In this document: in pieces, positions 26,560-37,151 of the stretch | Layout: each line of letters begins with the position of its first letter | Numbering within the stretch: position 1 is the first letter of the stretch | Origin: Candidatus Sumerlaeota bacterium | Lineage (GTDB): Bacteria > Sumerlaeota > Sumerlaeia > SLMS01 > JAHLLQ01 | Assembly: GCA_030156535.1 (NCBI GenBank) | Contig: JASGMJ010000018.1 | Coordinates: 62,001 to 126,000, forward strand | Length of the DNA: 64,000 bases | Direction of reading: 5' to 3' | Position numbers and translations under genes: made by a program | Notes under the pieces: generated by a model | Databases searched by the model: none | What the model saw: the letters and a program-made list of their open reading frames with translations, nothing else | What the model was told of the DNA's origin: nothing

Positions 26560-29265
26560 TTAGCCGATGATGATTTTTCGTCCACGCCGCCGAACGACAG
26601 GTGGTTGCCCGTCATCCCCCGGGCCTTCCGTCCCACTTTGGGTGCCCCTGCCCGAGTTTTCGGAATCCTGAACGGATTCGAGTGGCAGAATCAAGCGCAT
26701 GGTTGTCCCCTCGCCGCCCACGCTGTCAGCCTCGATTGTGCCTCCCATTGCCTGCGCGAGGTTAAACGATACCGACAAACCGAGCCCGGTGCCCTTGCCT
26801 TCGCCCTTGGTGGTGAAGAACGGGTCGAAGATTTTGTTGAGAACTTCCTCGGGGATCCCCGTCCCGGTGTCCATCACCTCGACACTGAAGGTTCCCTGCC
26901 GGGGGTGGTCGCGCCGGGCCCTCAGCGTGATGATTCCACCCGTTTCGGCCTCCATGGCATCCATCGAATTGCGCACGAAGTTGATGACAATTTGGCGCAG
27001 GAAGTCGCCGACGAGCCGCACGGTGCCGATGGTTTCGTCGATGTCGAGTTCCAGGGTGATGTTGCGTTTGTGCATGGTTCCCTGGAACAGATCGGTCATC
27101 TTGCGCAGTTCCACCGGGACGTTGATGTTGGACGGCTGTGCCTTGGTGGGCTTGCTGACCTGACGAAGCTGGCTGATGATGCGGGCGATGCGGTCGATTT
27201 CCTCCTCGATGACGCCAAGGCCATCCCGCACTGCCTTGTAGTCCTCCTCGGTGGGTTCCTGCCGCCCCGCACGGCCCGTCAGAATGCGCAGGTAGTTCTT
27301 GATAATCGAGAGCGGGTTGTTCACCTCGTGCCCGATGTGGGCGGCAATCGAGCCCGTGGCGGCGAACTTTTCGGTCTGAACGAGGCGTGCCTGCGCTGCT
27401 TGCAGCTCGGCGGTGCGCTTCTCGACGGTTTCTTCGAGTTCCTCGGCGAAGCGCGCCACGCGGGAGAACAGGCGGCCGTGCTCCACGGCGAGGGCCAGCG
27501 TGTCGGCGATGCGTTCGAGCAGCTTGATGCGTTGGCTCGAGAACAGCTCCGGGTCCGCGGCCGCCAGGTTCAGCGTGCCCACGGGGCCGTTGTTCGCAAT
27601 CAGCGGCACCACACACAAAACGTTCATTCCCAACGGGAACAGGATTCCGTCCTCGTAGAACTTGCCGTCGCGCCGGAGGCGGCGCAGCGTCAGCGCCTGG
27701 TCCTTCAGGGCGCGCCCCATCACGCTGTCAGACATGGGGATCATCGAGCCGCGTGGGAGATGGCGGCGGTCGTCGGGATAAACGAAATCCAGCCGCATCC
27801 CGTCGCGCTTCTCGTTGAGAATGGCCAGGGAAATGCGCTCGCACGGAATCTGGCGGAGCATTTCGCGGATAATGCGCTCGAAGAGTTGTTCAAGGTCGAG
27901 CACGCGGTTGACCGAATAGCTGATCGAATGGATCAATTCGAGCTGGCGGGCCTTGTCGTCGAGTTCGGCCATGCGTTGGGCCAAATCGTTGTACGATGTG
28001 CGCAGCGTTCCGGCCATCTCGTTGGCGGCGCGGGCGAGCACTTCGAGTTCGTCGCCCGTCTGGACATCGACGCGGTAGTCCAGCTTGCCCCGGGAGAAGT
28101 GCTCCATCCCCTCGGTCAGCCGCAGAATGGGGCGCACCATGCGGCCCGAAATCATAGTGGCCAGCACCAGTGCAAAAACGGTGAGCACGAGGCCGATGAT
28201 GATCGCCGCCCAGAACATCGGCCGGATCGTCGCCAGCGACTCGTCGAGATCAACAGCCTGAACGACCATCCACTGCGCCTCGGAGGCCCCCTGATCCATG
28301 GAGAGCTGCTGGATCGCGCGGGCACCTGTTCCCGCGAGACCAAGGTTCTGGCCGCGAATCGGCAGGATTATCAGGTCGTCGGAATTGGGCGTCTCGAACA
28401 GCCGGAGGCGAATACGGTTGAGCCCAAGCTGGAAATCGTCGTCGGCCTGCGTTGTGTAAATGGTGCCCGAGCGGCGCGAAACAACAACGAGGCGCTGGCC
28501 GAAATTGGAGTTCTGCCGCTCCACGCTCTGGAAAATCGGCTTCAGCGGCAACGTCGTCACCAGCGCCATCGAGGCGTTGCCCGCTCCCTCGGCCGTTGCA
28601 AGTGGCGCCCCCACCACGAGAATCGGCTCCGACCAATCCTGCGTGGCCGGCTCAATGGCGAACGGGCGGTCGGGAAGGCCCTCGGACAAATGGTCGAAGG
28701 CACCCGTACCGTCCAACGGGGTGGGGCGGGCGAACTTGAAGGCAATCCGGTTTTCTGTCACCTGCCCGATGATGCTGCCACGCGGGCCGACCAAAAAGAC
28801 TGGAGATTCCTCGAAACCGGGGGGGCGCTGAAACAGCGTCTCGACGAACTCCGACGTGTTGTCCTCCAGCCCCAGTTCATAGCGCTCGACCAACGAGCGC
28901 AGTGTTCCCGCCACGGCCGGGTCGCTGGCAATCACGTGGAACGGAGCGAGGCGTTCGGTGATGTGACGGTCGAGCTCGAGCGCCAGACTGCGCGAGCGCT
29001 CGATCGTTTCCTGGCGGGCATTGTTTTCGAGTGCCTGGGAAACCGTAATCCACAACAGCAGGAGGGCAAAGTACCCCGGCAGCGTCGTCGTGAACAGCAG
29101 GACGAGCAGCACACGGCGGCGAATACTGGCGCGCGGCGTCTCGAAAACGCGTTTCTTCGGCGCCGGCGTTTCCGTCTCCGGCGGAGCACCCGGCATTGCC
29201 TCCGCCGTAACCGGGTCCGGCAGACCAGAGGGGTCGTCTGGGGGTGGTGTTTGGTCCCGCTCCAT
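26560..29265 (-). CDS. Membrane sensor histidine kinase with HAMP and GAF domains
   Basis: 901 residues from ATG 29265. Order: an acidic Pro-rich tail; helix 1 (about 51-75); a large periplasmic sensor region (about 80-345); helix 2 (about 350-370); HAMP (to about 425); GAF (about 440-590); coiled coil; HisKA with H646 (IGHEVNNPLSII); and HATPase with NFVRNSMDAM, DTGTGIP and GTGLGLSV. It ends in a basic tail. No response regulator is next to it; it shares an operon with the CLC channel, so its signal may concern ions, osmolarity or pH, which is inference. Confidence 0.9.
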   Translation of the reverse strand: MERDQTPPPDDPSGLPDPVTAEAMPGAPPETETPAPKKRVFETPRASIRRRVLLVLLFTTTLPGYFALLLLWITVSQALENNARQETIERSRSLALELDRHITERLAPFHVIASDPAVAGTLRSLVERYELGLEDNTSEFVETLFQRPPGFEESPVFLVGPRGSIIGQVTENRIAFKFARPTPLDGTGAFDHLSEGLPDRPFAIEPATQDWSEPILVVGAPLATAEGAGNASMALVTTLPLKPIFQSVERQNSNFGQRLVVVSRRSGTIYTTQADDDFQLGLNRIRLRLFETPNSDDLIILPIRGQNLGLAGTGARAIQQLSMDQGASEAQWMVVQAVDLDESLATIRPMFWAAIIIGLVLTVFALVLATMISGRMVRPILRLTEGMEHFSRGKLDYRVDVQTGDELEVLARAANEMAGTLRTSYNDLAQRMAELDDKARQLELIHSISYSVNRVLDLEQLFERIIREMLRQIPCERISLAILNEKRDGMRLDFVYPDDRRHLPRGSMIPMSDSVMGRALKDQALTLRRLRRDGKFYEDGILFPLGMNVLCVVPLIANNGPVGTLNLAAADPELFSSQRIKLLERIADTLALAVEHGRLFSRVARFAEELEETVEKRTAELQAAQARLVQTEKFAATGSIAAHIGHEVNNPLSIIKNYLRILTGRAGRQEPTEEDYKAVRDGLGVIEEEIDRIARIISQLRQVSKPTKAQPSNINVPVELRKMTDLFQGTMHKRNITLELDIDETIGTVRLVGDFLRQIVINFVRNSMDAMEAETGGIITLRARRDHPRQGTFSVEVMDTGTGIPEEVLNKIFDPFFTTKGEGKGTGLGLSVSFNLAQAMGGTIEADSVGGEGTTMRLILPLESVQDSENSGRGTQSGTEGPGDDGQPPVVRRRGRKIIIG

Positions 29266-29457
29266 GGAGTCACTGAACTCCCCACGGCGCCAGCCCGTCA
29301 ACTCGGTTGTTCACCGGGCCATAAAACGCCCATCGCCAACCACAGCCTCCGAATGCAATCCTGCTCGACACCTTCGGGCTCAGGCGCTCGCATGGCCAAA
29401 ACGACCAACACCTTCAGCGCAGCCGCTACAGATACGGCCTCCAAGGAGTTCCCCCCC

Positions 29458-30102
29458 ATGACCCGACTTCGCACCCGTTTCCTCGGTACCCTGCTCGGCG
29501 CCGCCCTCCTGGCCGGCTGCACCCCCCTGAGCAACGACATGACCCTGAACCAGCTTCAGGACAGCGCCCCTTCCGCCAGCACGGTCAGCACCGGCGCGGA
29601 AAGCCTCGACGAACTCGGCGCCGACATCTCCGAACTGATGAAGCGCACCGACAGCCTGCTGGACTTCTACGCCCAGGAAGCCATGGCCAACACCGAATTC
29701 AAGGAATTCTCCGACGACACCGCCGGCATGGCGCCCGCCCAGGCAAAGGACGTCTACGCCGCGCTCCCCCCTGAAACTCAGGAGCAAATCAAGAGTTTCG
29801 CCGGAAACAACATCCTTATGCGCAAACTCGGCGAAGCTGGCGAGCTCAAGGAAACGGCCGTCGAACTGCGCAGCTCCTTCAATCACGCACTCGATGACGT
29901 GAAGACCGGAAAGATCGCGCCGGAGAACTACCTGAAGGCCATGCAGTCGACCGGAGTCATGCGCGAGCAACTGACGTTCGTCGACAACACGCTCAAGTTC
30001 CTCCAGGGACAGGCGTCGATCCTCGAAACAGTCAGCCAGCTCCCCGTCGGCACCACAACGACCACCACCGGCACCACGGACAACGAGACCGTCTACAAAT
30101 AG
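29458..30102 (+). CDS. Helical lipoprotein of unknown function
   Basis: 214 residues. The signal peptide ends in the lipobox LLAGC (Cys21), so the mature protein is lipid-anchored. The rest is mostly alpha-helical and hydrophilic, with a Thr-rich C-terminus (GTTTTTTGTTDNETVYK). No family was recognised. AAGGAG lies 9 bases before the ATG. It is monocistronic and followed at once by a strong terminator. An open frame running in from upstream on this strand is antisense to the sensor kinase and is not part of this protein. Confidence 0.8.
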   Translation: MTRLRTRFLGTLLGAALLAGCTPLSNDMTLNQLQDSAPSASTVSTGAESLDELGADISELMKRTDSLLDFYAQEAMANTEFKEFSDDTAGMAPAQAKDVYAALPPETQEQIKSFAGNNILMRKLGEAGELKETAVELRSSFNHALDDVKTGKIAPENYLKAMQSTGVMREQLTFVDNTLKFLQGQASILETVSQLPVGTTTTTTGTTDNETVYK

Positions 30103-30127
30103 CCGTTCTCTCCGCCGCACTTTACCG

Positions 30128-30159
30128 GGCCGTTCCGCATCGCCGGAACGGCCTTTTTT
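30128..30159 (+). terminator. Rho-independent terminator of the lipoprotein gene
   Basis: A perfect 10-bp stem, GGCCGTTCCG (30128-30137) and CGGAACGGCC (30144-30153), with a 6-base loop is followed by TTTTTT. Confidence 0.95.
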
Positions 30160-30178
30160 CTTGTGCATGGGTACCACG

Positions 30179-30205
30179 AAAAAGGGCGGGGAAAACTCCC
30201 CGCCC
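30179..30205 (-). terminator. Rho-independent terminator of enolase
   Basis: Read on the minus strand, GGGCGGGG (30205-30198) pairs with CCCCGCCC (30191-30184), the loop closed by one more A-T pair, and TTTTT follows. It sits 30 bases beyond the eno stop. Confidence 0.93.
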
Positions 30206-30234
30206 TCGCGTAGTCGATCGCTGGTGGCGCGTAC

Positions 30235-31895
<1,661 letters not shown>

Positions 31896-31917
31896 ACAGT
31901 GAACCATGGTAAACTGT
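31896..31917. promoter_or_regulatory. Palindromic operator candidate in front of marR-leuC
   Basis: A 22-base imperfect palindrome: outer arms ACAGT and ACTGT, centre ACCATGGT, 18 of 22 positions symmetric. It ends 7 bases before the marR ATG, overlapping the place of the ribosome site. Size and symmetry suit a MarR-family dimer, so autorepression of the marR-leuC-dhh-leuD operon is the likely role. Confidence 0.55.
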
Positions 31918-31924
31918 TTCCCTC

Positions 31925-32404
31925 ATGGACGCGACGAAACCCCAGACGCCCCGGCTGCACGAGGCCATCGCCAATCTGCAACAGCTCACCGAGTTGTTTC
32001 AGTTCCGCCGCGAGCAGCTTGCCCGGGAGGCGGGTCTCACCGTCCAGCAATGGCGTGTCCTCGAGCAGATCGCGCGCGAGCACTTCATGCCGTCAATGTT
32101 TGCCCGCGAACGCGACAGCAGCCGGGCGGCCGTCTCCAAAATCCTGCGCCAGTTGCAGGACAAGGGGCTGGTCAGCGTTGCTGTCTCGGCGTCCAACGGG
32201 CGTCATCGCAACTATGCGTTGACCGAACGGGGCGAAGAGGCGATGGCCTTGCTCCGCGCCAGCCGCCAGCGTGCCATTGACGCCGTGTGGGGCGGCTTTG
32301 CTCCGGCCGACATCGAGGCGTTCCGGGCCTTCAGCGCCCGCCTGATCGCCCGGCTCGAAGAATATGCCGAAACCGAATCCTCCGGGAGTGACCAACATGG
32401 GTAA
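31925..32404 (+). CDS. MarR-family transcriptional regulator
   Basis: 159 residues. A winged helix-turn-helix core is clear: [13 protein letters not shown], then [21 protein letters not shown] (recognition helix) and the wing [14 protein letters not shown], flanked by dimerisation helices. Its last 8 bases overlap the leuC start, so it is co-transcribed with the leucine genes. MarR proteins usually bind small aromatic or metabolic ligands. The nature of the signal is unknown. The palindrome just upstream is its probable own operator. Confidence 0.88.
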   Translation: MDATKPQTPRLHEAIANLQQLTELFQFRREQLAREAGLTVQQWRVLEQIAREHFMPSMFARERDSSRAAVSKILRQLQDKGLVSVAVSASNGRHRNYALTERGEEAMALLRASRQRAIDAVWGGFAPADIEAFRAFSARLIARLEEYAETESSGSDQHG

Positions 32405-33827
32405 GAGTCTGTACGAGAAGGTCTTTGATCTGCACACCGTCCGCCGCCTCCCCTCGGGGCAGTATCAGGTGATGATGGGCTTGCAGATGATCCACGAAGT
32501 GACGTCGCCCCAGGCGTTCTCGGCGCTGCGCGAGCGCGGGTGGAAGGTGATGTACCCCGAGCGCAACGTGGCGACGGTGGACCACATCATCCCGACGCAC
32601 AATCAGAGCCGTCCGCTGGCCGATTCGCTGGCCGAGGAAATGCTCCAGGCCATCGAGAAGAACACCGAGGAATTCGGCATCACCTACCTGCGCCCCGAGA
32701 AGGGCGAGCAGGGCATCGTGCACATCGTCGGCCCCGAGCGTGGCCTGACCCAGCCGGGCATGACGATCTGCTGCGGGGACTCGCATACGTCCACGCACGG
32801 CGCCTTTGGCGCGCTGGCGTTCGGCATCGGCACCAGCCAGGTGCGCGACGTGCTCGCCACGCAGTGCCTCTCGATGAGCAAGCTGAAGGTGCGCCGCATC
32901 GAGGTGAACGGCAAGCTGCGCCCCGGCGTGTATGCCAAGGACGTGGCGCTCTACATTCTGAACCGCCTGGGCGTGAAGGGCGGCGTCGGTTATGCCTACG
33001 AGTACGCCGGCGACGTGTTCGACAACTTCACGATGGAAGAGCGCATGACGGTCTGCAACATGTCCATCGAGGGCGGCGCGCGCTGCGGCTATGTGAACCC
33101 CGACAAGACGACCTACGAGTACCTGCGCGGGCGCGACTTCGCCCCCAAGGGCGAGGCGTGGGATCGCGCGGTGGCCTACTGGGAATCCGTGAAGTCCGAT
33201 CCCGACGCGCACTACGACGACGTGGTGGTCTACGACGCGGCGGAGATCGAGCCGATGGTGACGTGGGGTATCACGCCGGGGCAGTCCACGAGTGTGGGCG
33301 GCCAGATCCCGGCCGTCACGGAGTTCGATGCCGACGAGCAGCCGTTGATTGAGGAAGCTTACAACTACATGGGCTTCCAGGCGGGGCAGCCGCTGAAGGG
33401 CACGAAGATCGACGTGGCCTTCATCGGGAGCTGCACGAACGGGCGCCTGTCGGACTTCGAGCAGGTGATCTCGCTGATCCGTGGCCGCGATTTCAAGGTG
33501 GCGCCGCACGTGCGCGCCATCGTGGTGCCGGGCTCTCAGGCCGTCGCCCGTGAAATGAAGGCGCGCCACTACGATGAAATCTTCACGAAGGCCGGTTTCG
33601 ACGTGCGCCTGGCGGGGTGCTCGATGTGTCTGGCGATGAACCCGGACAAGCTGAAGGGGCGGGAAGTGTGCGCGTCCTCGTCCAACCGCAACTTCAAGGG
33701 ACGGCAGGGTTCGCCGACGGGACGGACGTTGCTGATGTCGCCGGTGATGGTGGCGGCCTGTGCGTTCGCCGGAGAAGTGGTGGACGCGCGGGAGATGTTC
33801 GAGATCCCGGAACTGGCGGGCGCCTGA
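32397..33827 (+). CDS. leuC: 3-isopropylmalate dehydratase large subunit
   Basis: 476 residues from ATG 32397, with GGGAG 8 bases upstream. With LeuD it isomerises 2- to 3-isopropylmalate in leucine synthesis. The [4Fe-4S] ligands are C346 (GSCTNGRL), C408 and C411 ([11 protein letters not shown]), close to E. coli LeuC positions; [20 protein letters not shown] and ATQCL are also present. The length and NPDKL match the bacterial LeuC type rather than the short archaeal/homoaconitase type. It overlaps marR, and a DHH phosphoesterase gene separates it from leuD. Confidence 0.96.
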   Translation: MGKSLYEKVFDLHTVRRLPSGQYQVMMGLQMIHEVTSPQAFSALRERGWKVMYPERNVATVDHIIPTHNQSRPLADSLAEEMLQAIEKNTEEFGITYLRPEKGEQGIVHIVGPERGLTQPGMTICCGDSHTSTHGAFGALAFGIGTSQVRDVLATQCLSMSKLKVRRIEVNGKLRPGVYAKDVALYILNRLGVKGGVGYAYEYAGDVFDNFTMEERMTVCNMSIEGGARCGYVNPDKTTYEYLRGRDFAPKGEAWDRAVAYWESVKSDPDAHYDDVVVYDAAEIEPMVTWGITPGQSTSVGGQIPAVTEFDADEQPLIEEAYNYMGFQAGQPLKGTKIDVAFIGSCTNGRLSDFEQVISLIRGRDFKVAPHVRAIVVPGSQAVAREMKARHYDEIFTKAGFDVRLAGCSMCLAMNPDKLKGREVCASSSNRNFKGRQGSPTGRTLLMSPVMVAACAFAGEVVDAREMFEIPELAGA

Positions 33828-33838
33828 CTTTTCGCTCG

Positions 33839-33855
33839 CCAAACGTCTCGTTTGG
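33839..33855 (+). other. Intercistronic hairpin after leuC
   Basis: CCAAACG-TCT-CGTTTGG forms a perfect 7-bp stem with a 3-base loop, 11 bases after the leuC stop and 64 bases before the next gene. There is no T-run, so it may mark mRNA processing or differential stability inside the operon. Confidence 0.4.
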
Positions 33856-33918
33856 GCCTTCGATGGATGCTCGAATTCACCCGTCGCTGGTCAGCGACCC
33901 CCGAGGAGAGCTTGACTC

Positions 33919-34830
33919 ATGAATATCATCACGCGTTCGGACTTCGACGGCCTCGTTGGCGCCATGCTGCTCAAGCAAGTCGAGATCGTCGACCAGGTGC
34001 GTTTTGCCCACCCTCGTGACGTCCAGCAGGACGAGTACGAGGTCACCCCTGCCGATATCATCGTCAATCTCCCCTACCACCCCAAGTGCGCCATGTGGTT
34101 CGATCACCATTCGAGCGAACGCGCCCGTCCCGATCTGCCCCAGAACTACGAGGGCCGATGCGAGATCGCGCCGAGCTGTGCCCGCGTCATCGTGAATCAC
34201 TACGGCAGCAAGCGCTTTGCCCAGTATGCCGATCTGCTCGACGCCGTGGACCGCGTGGATTCCGCGAATCTCACGGTCTTCGACGTCGCCGACCCGCAGA
34301 AGTGGGTGCTGCTCGGGTTCCTCATGGATCCGCGCACGGGCCTCGGCAAGTACCACGACTACGCCATCAGCAACCGCCAGCTCATGTATGCGCTGGTCGA
34401 CAAAATGGCCACGCACTCGGCCGACGAAATCCTGAGCATGTACGACGTGCGCCAGCGCGTCGAGCGCTACAAGGAGCAGCAGGAAGCCTTCAAAGCGATG
34501 CTGGAAGAGAATTCACGCATCGAAGGCAACCTGATCGTGACGGACCTGCGCGGCAAGAAGGACCTGCCCACGGGCAACCGCTTCCTGATCTACACGCTGT
34601 TCCAGAATGCAAATATCTCGATGCTGATCCAGGACGGACGCGGCGGCCAGAACGTCGCCGTCGCCATCGGCCACAGCATCTTCAACCGCAACTCGCGCAC
34701 CGATGTCGGCAAGCTGTGCGCGGACTATGGAAGCGGCGGCCACCGCGGCGCCGGCACCATCCAGTTCACCAACGAAGAAGCCGACGCGAAAATCACCGAA
34801 ATCATCGGACGCATCCGCCAGGACGGATGA
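33919..34830 (+). CDS. DHH/DHHA1-family phosphoesterase
   Basis: 303 residues. Metal-binding motifs of the DHH superfamily are complete: TRSDFDG (D8, D10), FDHHSSE (D62-H63-H64), an aspartate in LLDAVDRVD, and the DHHA1 substrate motif GGHRGAG (G273-H275). Relatives include NrnA nanoRNase/pAp phosphatase, c-di-AMP phosphodiesterases and proteins annotated as exopolyphosphatase-like; the exact substrate is open. It is cytosolic. It sits between leuC and leuD on the same strand, which is not the usual leucine operon layout. Confidence 0.85.
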   Translation: MNIITRSDFDGLVGAMLLKQVEIVDQVRFAHPRDVQQDEYEVTPADIIVNLPYHPKCAMWFDHHSSERARPDLPQNYEGRCEIAPSCARVIVNHYGSKRFAQYADLLDAVDRVDSANLTVFDVADPQKWVLLGFLMDPRTGLGKYHDYAISNRQLMYALVDKMATHSADEILSMYDVRQRVERYKEQQEAFKAMLEENSRIEGNLIVTDLRGKKDLPTGNRFLIYTLFQNANISMLIQDGRGGQNVAVAIGHSIFNRNSRTDVGKLCADYGSGGHRGAGTIQFTNEEADAKITEIIGRIRQDG

Positions 34831-34873
34831 CGCCCGCGAACAACGAACGACCATTCGGAAAGGCCACTCACCC

Positions 34874-35488
34874 ATGATCGACATGAAGCGCATCCGCCTC
34901 GCCGGCCCCGGCATCGCCGTCCACGGCAACGACATCGACACCGACCGCATCATCCCCGCGCGCTATCTGCGCTGCGTCACCTTCGACGGACTCGGCAAGC
35001 ACGCCTTCGAGGACGACCGCTTGCAGTTGCAGGAAAAGGGACAGACCCATCCGTTCGACGACCCGCGTTACGCCGATGCACGCATCCTGCTCGTGAACAA
35101 GAACTTCGGCTGCGGTTCCTCGCGCGAGCACGCCCCGCAGTCAATCATGCGCTGGGGCAAGGGAATCACGGCGATCGTGGGCGAATCGTTCGCCGAGATT
35201 TTCTTCGGCAACTGCGTGGCGCTTGGCATTCCGTGCGTCACCGTCGACAGCGCAGGCATCGAGAAACTGATGGCCGCCGTCGAGGCAGATCCCGCAACCG
35301 AAGTCGTTGTGGATCTGGAGAACAGAACCGTTTCTGCGGGCGGACAGGTCGTCCCCTGCGGGATCGACGACGGCCGCCGCCAGCAGTTCATGGAAGGGCG
35401 CTGGGATTCGACGGCGGAGTTGCTCGCAGAGCGCGAAAAGGTGGCCGCCACGGCCGCGTCACTCCCCTACTTCAACGGTTGGCAGTAA
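34874..35488 (+). CDS. leuD: 3-isopropylmalate dehydratase small subunit
   Basis: 204 residues from ATG 34874. It provides the swivel domain that completes the LeuC active site. Motifs: [14 protein letters not shown] near the start, [19 protein letters not shown], and [18 protein letters not shown] perfect terminator follows 6 bases after the stop, so it closes the marR-leuC-dhh-leuD unit. Length is typical of bacterial LeuD. Confidence 0.96.
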   Translation: MIDMKRIRLAGPGIAVHGNDIDTDRIIPARYLRCVTFDGLGKHAFEDDRLQLQEKGQTHPFDDPRYADARILLVNKNFGCGSSREHAPQSIMRWGKGITAIVGESFAEIFFGNCVALGIPCVTVDSAGIEKLMAAVEADPATEVVVDLENRTVSAGGQVVPCGIDDGRRQQFMEGRWDSTAELLAEREKVAATAASLPYFNGWQ

Positions 35489-35494
35489 GAGAAG

Positions 35495-35529
35495 CGTCTC
35501 CCGGAACCATGGGACGGTTCCGGGAGACG
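35495..35529 (+). terminator. Strong hairpin terminator of the leuCD operon
   Basis: A perfect 14-bp stem, CGTCTCCCGGAACC (35495-35508) and its complement (35516-35529), encloses a 7-base loop. The tail TCTTCAGTTCTCAGTTTTCC is T-rich but not a pure T-run. Confidence 0.8.
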
Positions 35530-35530
35530 T

Positions 35531-35552
35531 CTTCAGTTCTCAGTTTTCCGTT
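35531..35552. repeat. CAGTTCTCAGTTTTC short repeat
   Basis: Copy of the repeat also found at about 19.24, 43.97 and 44.06 kb. Here it follows the leuD terminator. Confidence 0.55.
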
Positions 35553-35747
35553 ATCCGTCCTGCCATCTCCATCGCATTGCTTTCCACCTCCCCCCCTACC
35601 AGCCCACATCCCCCAGAAATGGCAGTTGAGCATCCTGGCAATTCGGGAGGCAGCAGCTGCAATAATAGGCATACCCAAAAATCATAACCGGCCCTCCCAA
35701 CGAGGCTTGCCAAGGCGGGGGGGGCTTCGGCACGTTTTGCCTCACGG

Positions 35748-35776
35748 GCCCGGTTCCACAACCGGGCTTTCATTTC
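35748..35776 (+). promoter_or_regulatory. Terminator-like leader hairpin before the aminotransferase
   Basis: GCCCGGTT (35748-35755) pairs with AACCGGGC (35760-35767) over a CCAC loop and is followed by TTTCATTTC, ending 20 bases before the ATG. A possible competing stem, GAGGC (35702-35706) with GCCTC (35739-35743), lies just upstream. This could be a transcription attenuator, or simply the end of an upstream read-through product. No known riboswitch was recognised in 35553-35747. Confidence 0.4.
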
Positions 35777-35795
35777 ATTCGGAAAGGTACCGGCC

Positions 35796-36995
35796 ATGAA
35801 GGTTTCCCAGCGCTGCTCCAAACTCAGCCCATCGTTGACCCTCGCCCTGACGGCCAAGGCGAAAGCCCTGCGTGCCGAAGGCATCGACGTCATGTCCTTT
35901 GGCGCTGGAGAGCCGGATTTCGACACGCCGGATTTCGTCAAACAGGTCGTCGTCGAAGATCTGAAGGCCGGCAAGACCAAGTACACGGCTGCCAAGGGCG
36001 GACCCGAAATCCTGGAGGCCGTGCAGTTCCTCCTCAAGCGCGACTACAATCTGGAGTACGATGTTCCCGAGTTGCTTGTCTCCGTCGGCGGCAAGCACTC
36101 GCTCTACAACATCTTCCAGGCCATCGTCGATCCGGGCGATGAAGTCATCATTCCGTCCCCGTTCTGGCTCAGCTACCCCGATCAGGTGAAGGCCGCCGAC
36201 GGCGAACCGGTCGTCGTGCCCTGCGGCCCCGAGCAGAACTTCAAGATCACACCCGACCAGCTCGCCAAGGCCATCACCCCGAAGACCGCGGCGTTCATCT
36301 TCAACAGCCCGAACAATCCCACCGGCGCCGTCTACACGAAGGCCGAAATTCTTGCGCTCGCCGACGTGCTCAAGAAGCACCCGCACGTCGTGATCGTCAG
36401 CGACGACTTGTACATGAAGCTCGTCTATGCTCCCGCCGAGTTCCACAGCATCGTCTCTCTGGCGCCGGAACTGAAGGAGCGCACGATCATCGTCAACGGA
36501 TGGTCGAAGGCCTACGCGATGACGGGCTGGCGCCTGGGCTGGCTGGCTGGACCGGCACCGCTCGTCAAGGCGATGACGAGCCTTCAGAGCCACTCGACCT
36601 CCAACGTCACCACCTTCATCCAGCGTGCAGCCGCTGTCGCCGCCAAATCCAACGAGGGCTTCCTGCACGAGTGGGTGAAGACGTTCGACGAGCGCCGCAA
36701 GCTGCTGGTCGACGGGCTCAACGCGCTCCCCGGCGTGAGCTGCAAGCCCGCTCCCCAGGGCGCGTTCTATGCCTTCCCTGACATTTCCGGGCTCTACGGC
36801 AAGACGTTCGCGGGCAAGAAGGTCACGAACTCCCTGGAGTTTGCCGACGTGGCGCTGGAGAAGGCCCGCGTGTCGGTCGTTCCCGGCGTCGCCTTTGGCG
36901 AGGATCGCTGCGTGCGCCTGAGCTACGCCACCAGCAACCAGACCATCGAAACGGGGCTTCAGCGCCTTCGCGAGTTCATCGAAGCAGCCGGGTAA
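35796..36995 (+). CDS. aspC: Aspartate-type PLP aminotransferase
   Basis: 399 residues of the class I/II fold-type I family, subgroup like thermophilic AspAT. The PLP lysine is K238 (NGWSKAYAMTGWRLGW); FNSPNNPTGAVY and FGAGEPDFDTP are present, and R in CVRLSYATS binds the substrate carboxylate. It probably exchanges amino groups between aspartate and 2-oxoglutarate; a broad aromatic/aspartate or prephenate specificity cannot be excluded. Preceded by GGAAAGG 8 bases before ATG and by a possible attenuator. It is monocistronic, closed by its own terminator. Confidence 0.9.
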   Translation: MKVSQRCSKLSPSLTLALTAKAKALRAEGIDVMSFGAGEPDFDTPDFVKQVVVEDLKAGKTKYTAAKGGPEILEAVQFLLKRDYNLEYDVPELLVSVGGKHSLYNIFQAIVDPGDEVIIPSPFWLSYPDQVKAADGEPVVVPCGPEQNFKITPDQLAKAITPKTAAFIFNSPNNPTGAVYTKAEILALADVLKKHPHVVIVSDDLYMKLVYAPAEFHSIVSLAPELKERTIIVNGWSKAYAMTGWRLGWLAGPAPLVKAMTSLQSHSTSNVTTFIQRAAAVAAKSNEGFLHEWVKTFDERRKLLVDGLNALPGVSCKPAPQGAFYAFPDISGLYGKTFAGKKVTNSLEFADVALEKARVSVVPGVAFGEDRCVRLSYATSNQTIETGLQRLREFIEAAG

Positions 36996-37002
36996 TGTAT
37001 GC

Positions 37003-37044
37003 GAAAGTCCGGTGGTTCTCCGAACGGAGGGCCACCGGACTTTC
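37003..37044 (+). terminator. Rho-independent terminator of the aminotransferase gene
   Basis: A perfect 13-bp stem, GAAAGTCCGGTGG (37003-37015) and its complement (37032-37044), carries an inner CTCCG/CGGAG pairing in the apical part. It starts 8 bases after the stop. Confidence 0.85.
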
Positions 37045-37117
37045 CCCCCTTGCGCGGAAACGGGTTCCCCAGGACTCCTATGACAATGCGGGCTGATTAA
37101 ACACGGAGAGTTTTCTG

Positions 37118-37145
37118 TTGACCGGGCCGGTGGCAGGCCTATGAT
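37118..37145 (+). promoter_or_regulatory. Sigma70-like promoter of a candidate small RNA
   Basis: TTGACC (37118-37123) and TATGAT (37140-37145) are separated by 16 bases, each one mismatch from consensus. No plus-strand gene follows for nearly 6 kb, and an intrinsic terminator lies about 100 bases downstream. Confidence 0.6.
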
Positions 37146-37151
37146 CCCAAC

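Noticed and set aside
26605..29457. Plus-strand open frame of more than 900 codons that runs into the lipoprotein gene
   Set aside because: It is antisense to the sensor kinase, whose domains are intact. Long antisense frames are expected in high-GC DNA, and the lipoprotein has its own ribosome site, signal peptide and ATG at 29458.
32331..33842. Minus-strand open frame of 503 codons
   Set aside because: It is antisense to leuC and is rich in His/Arg with no family similarity.
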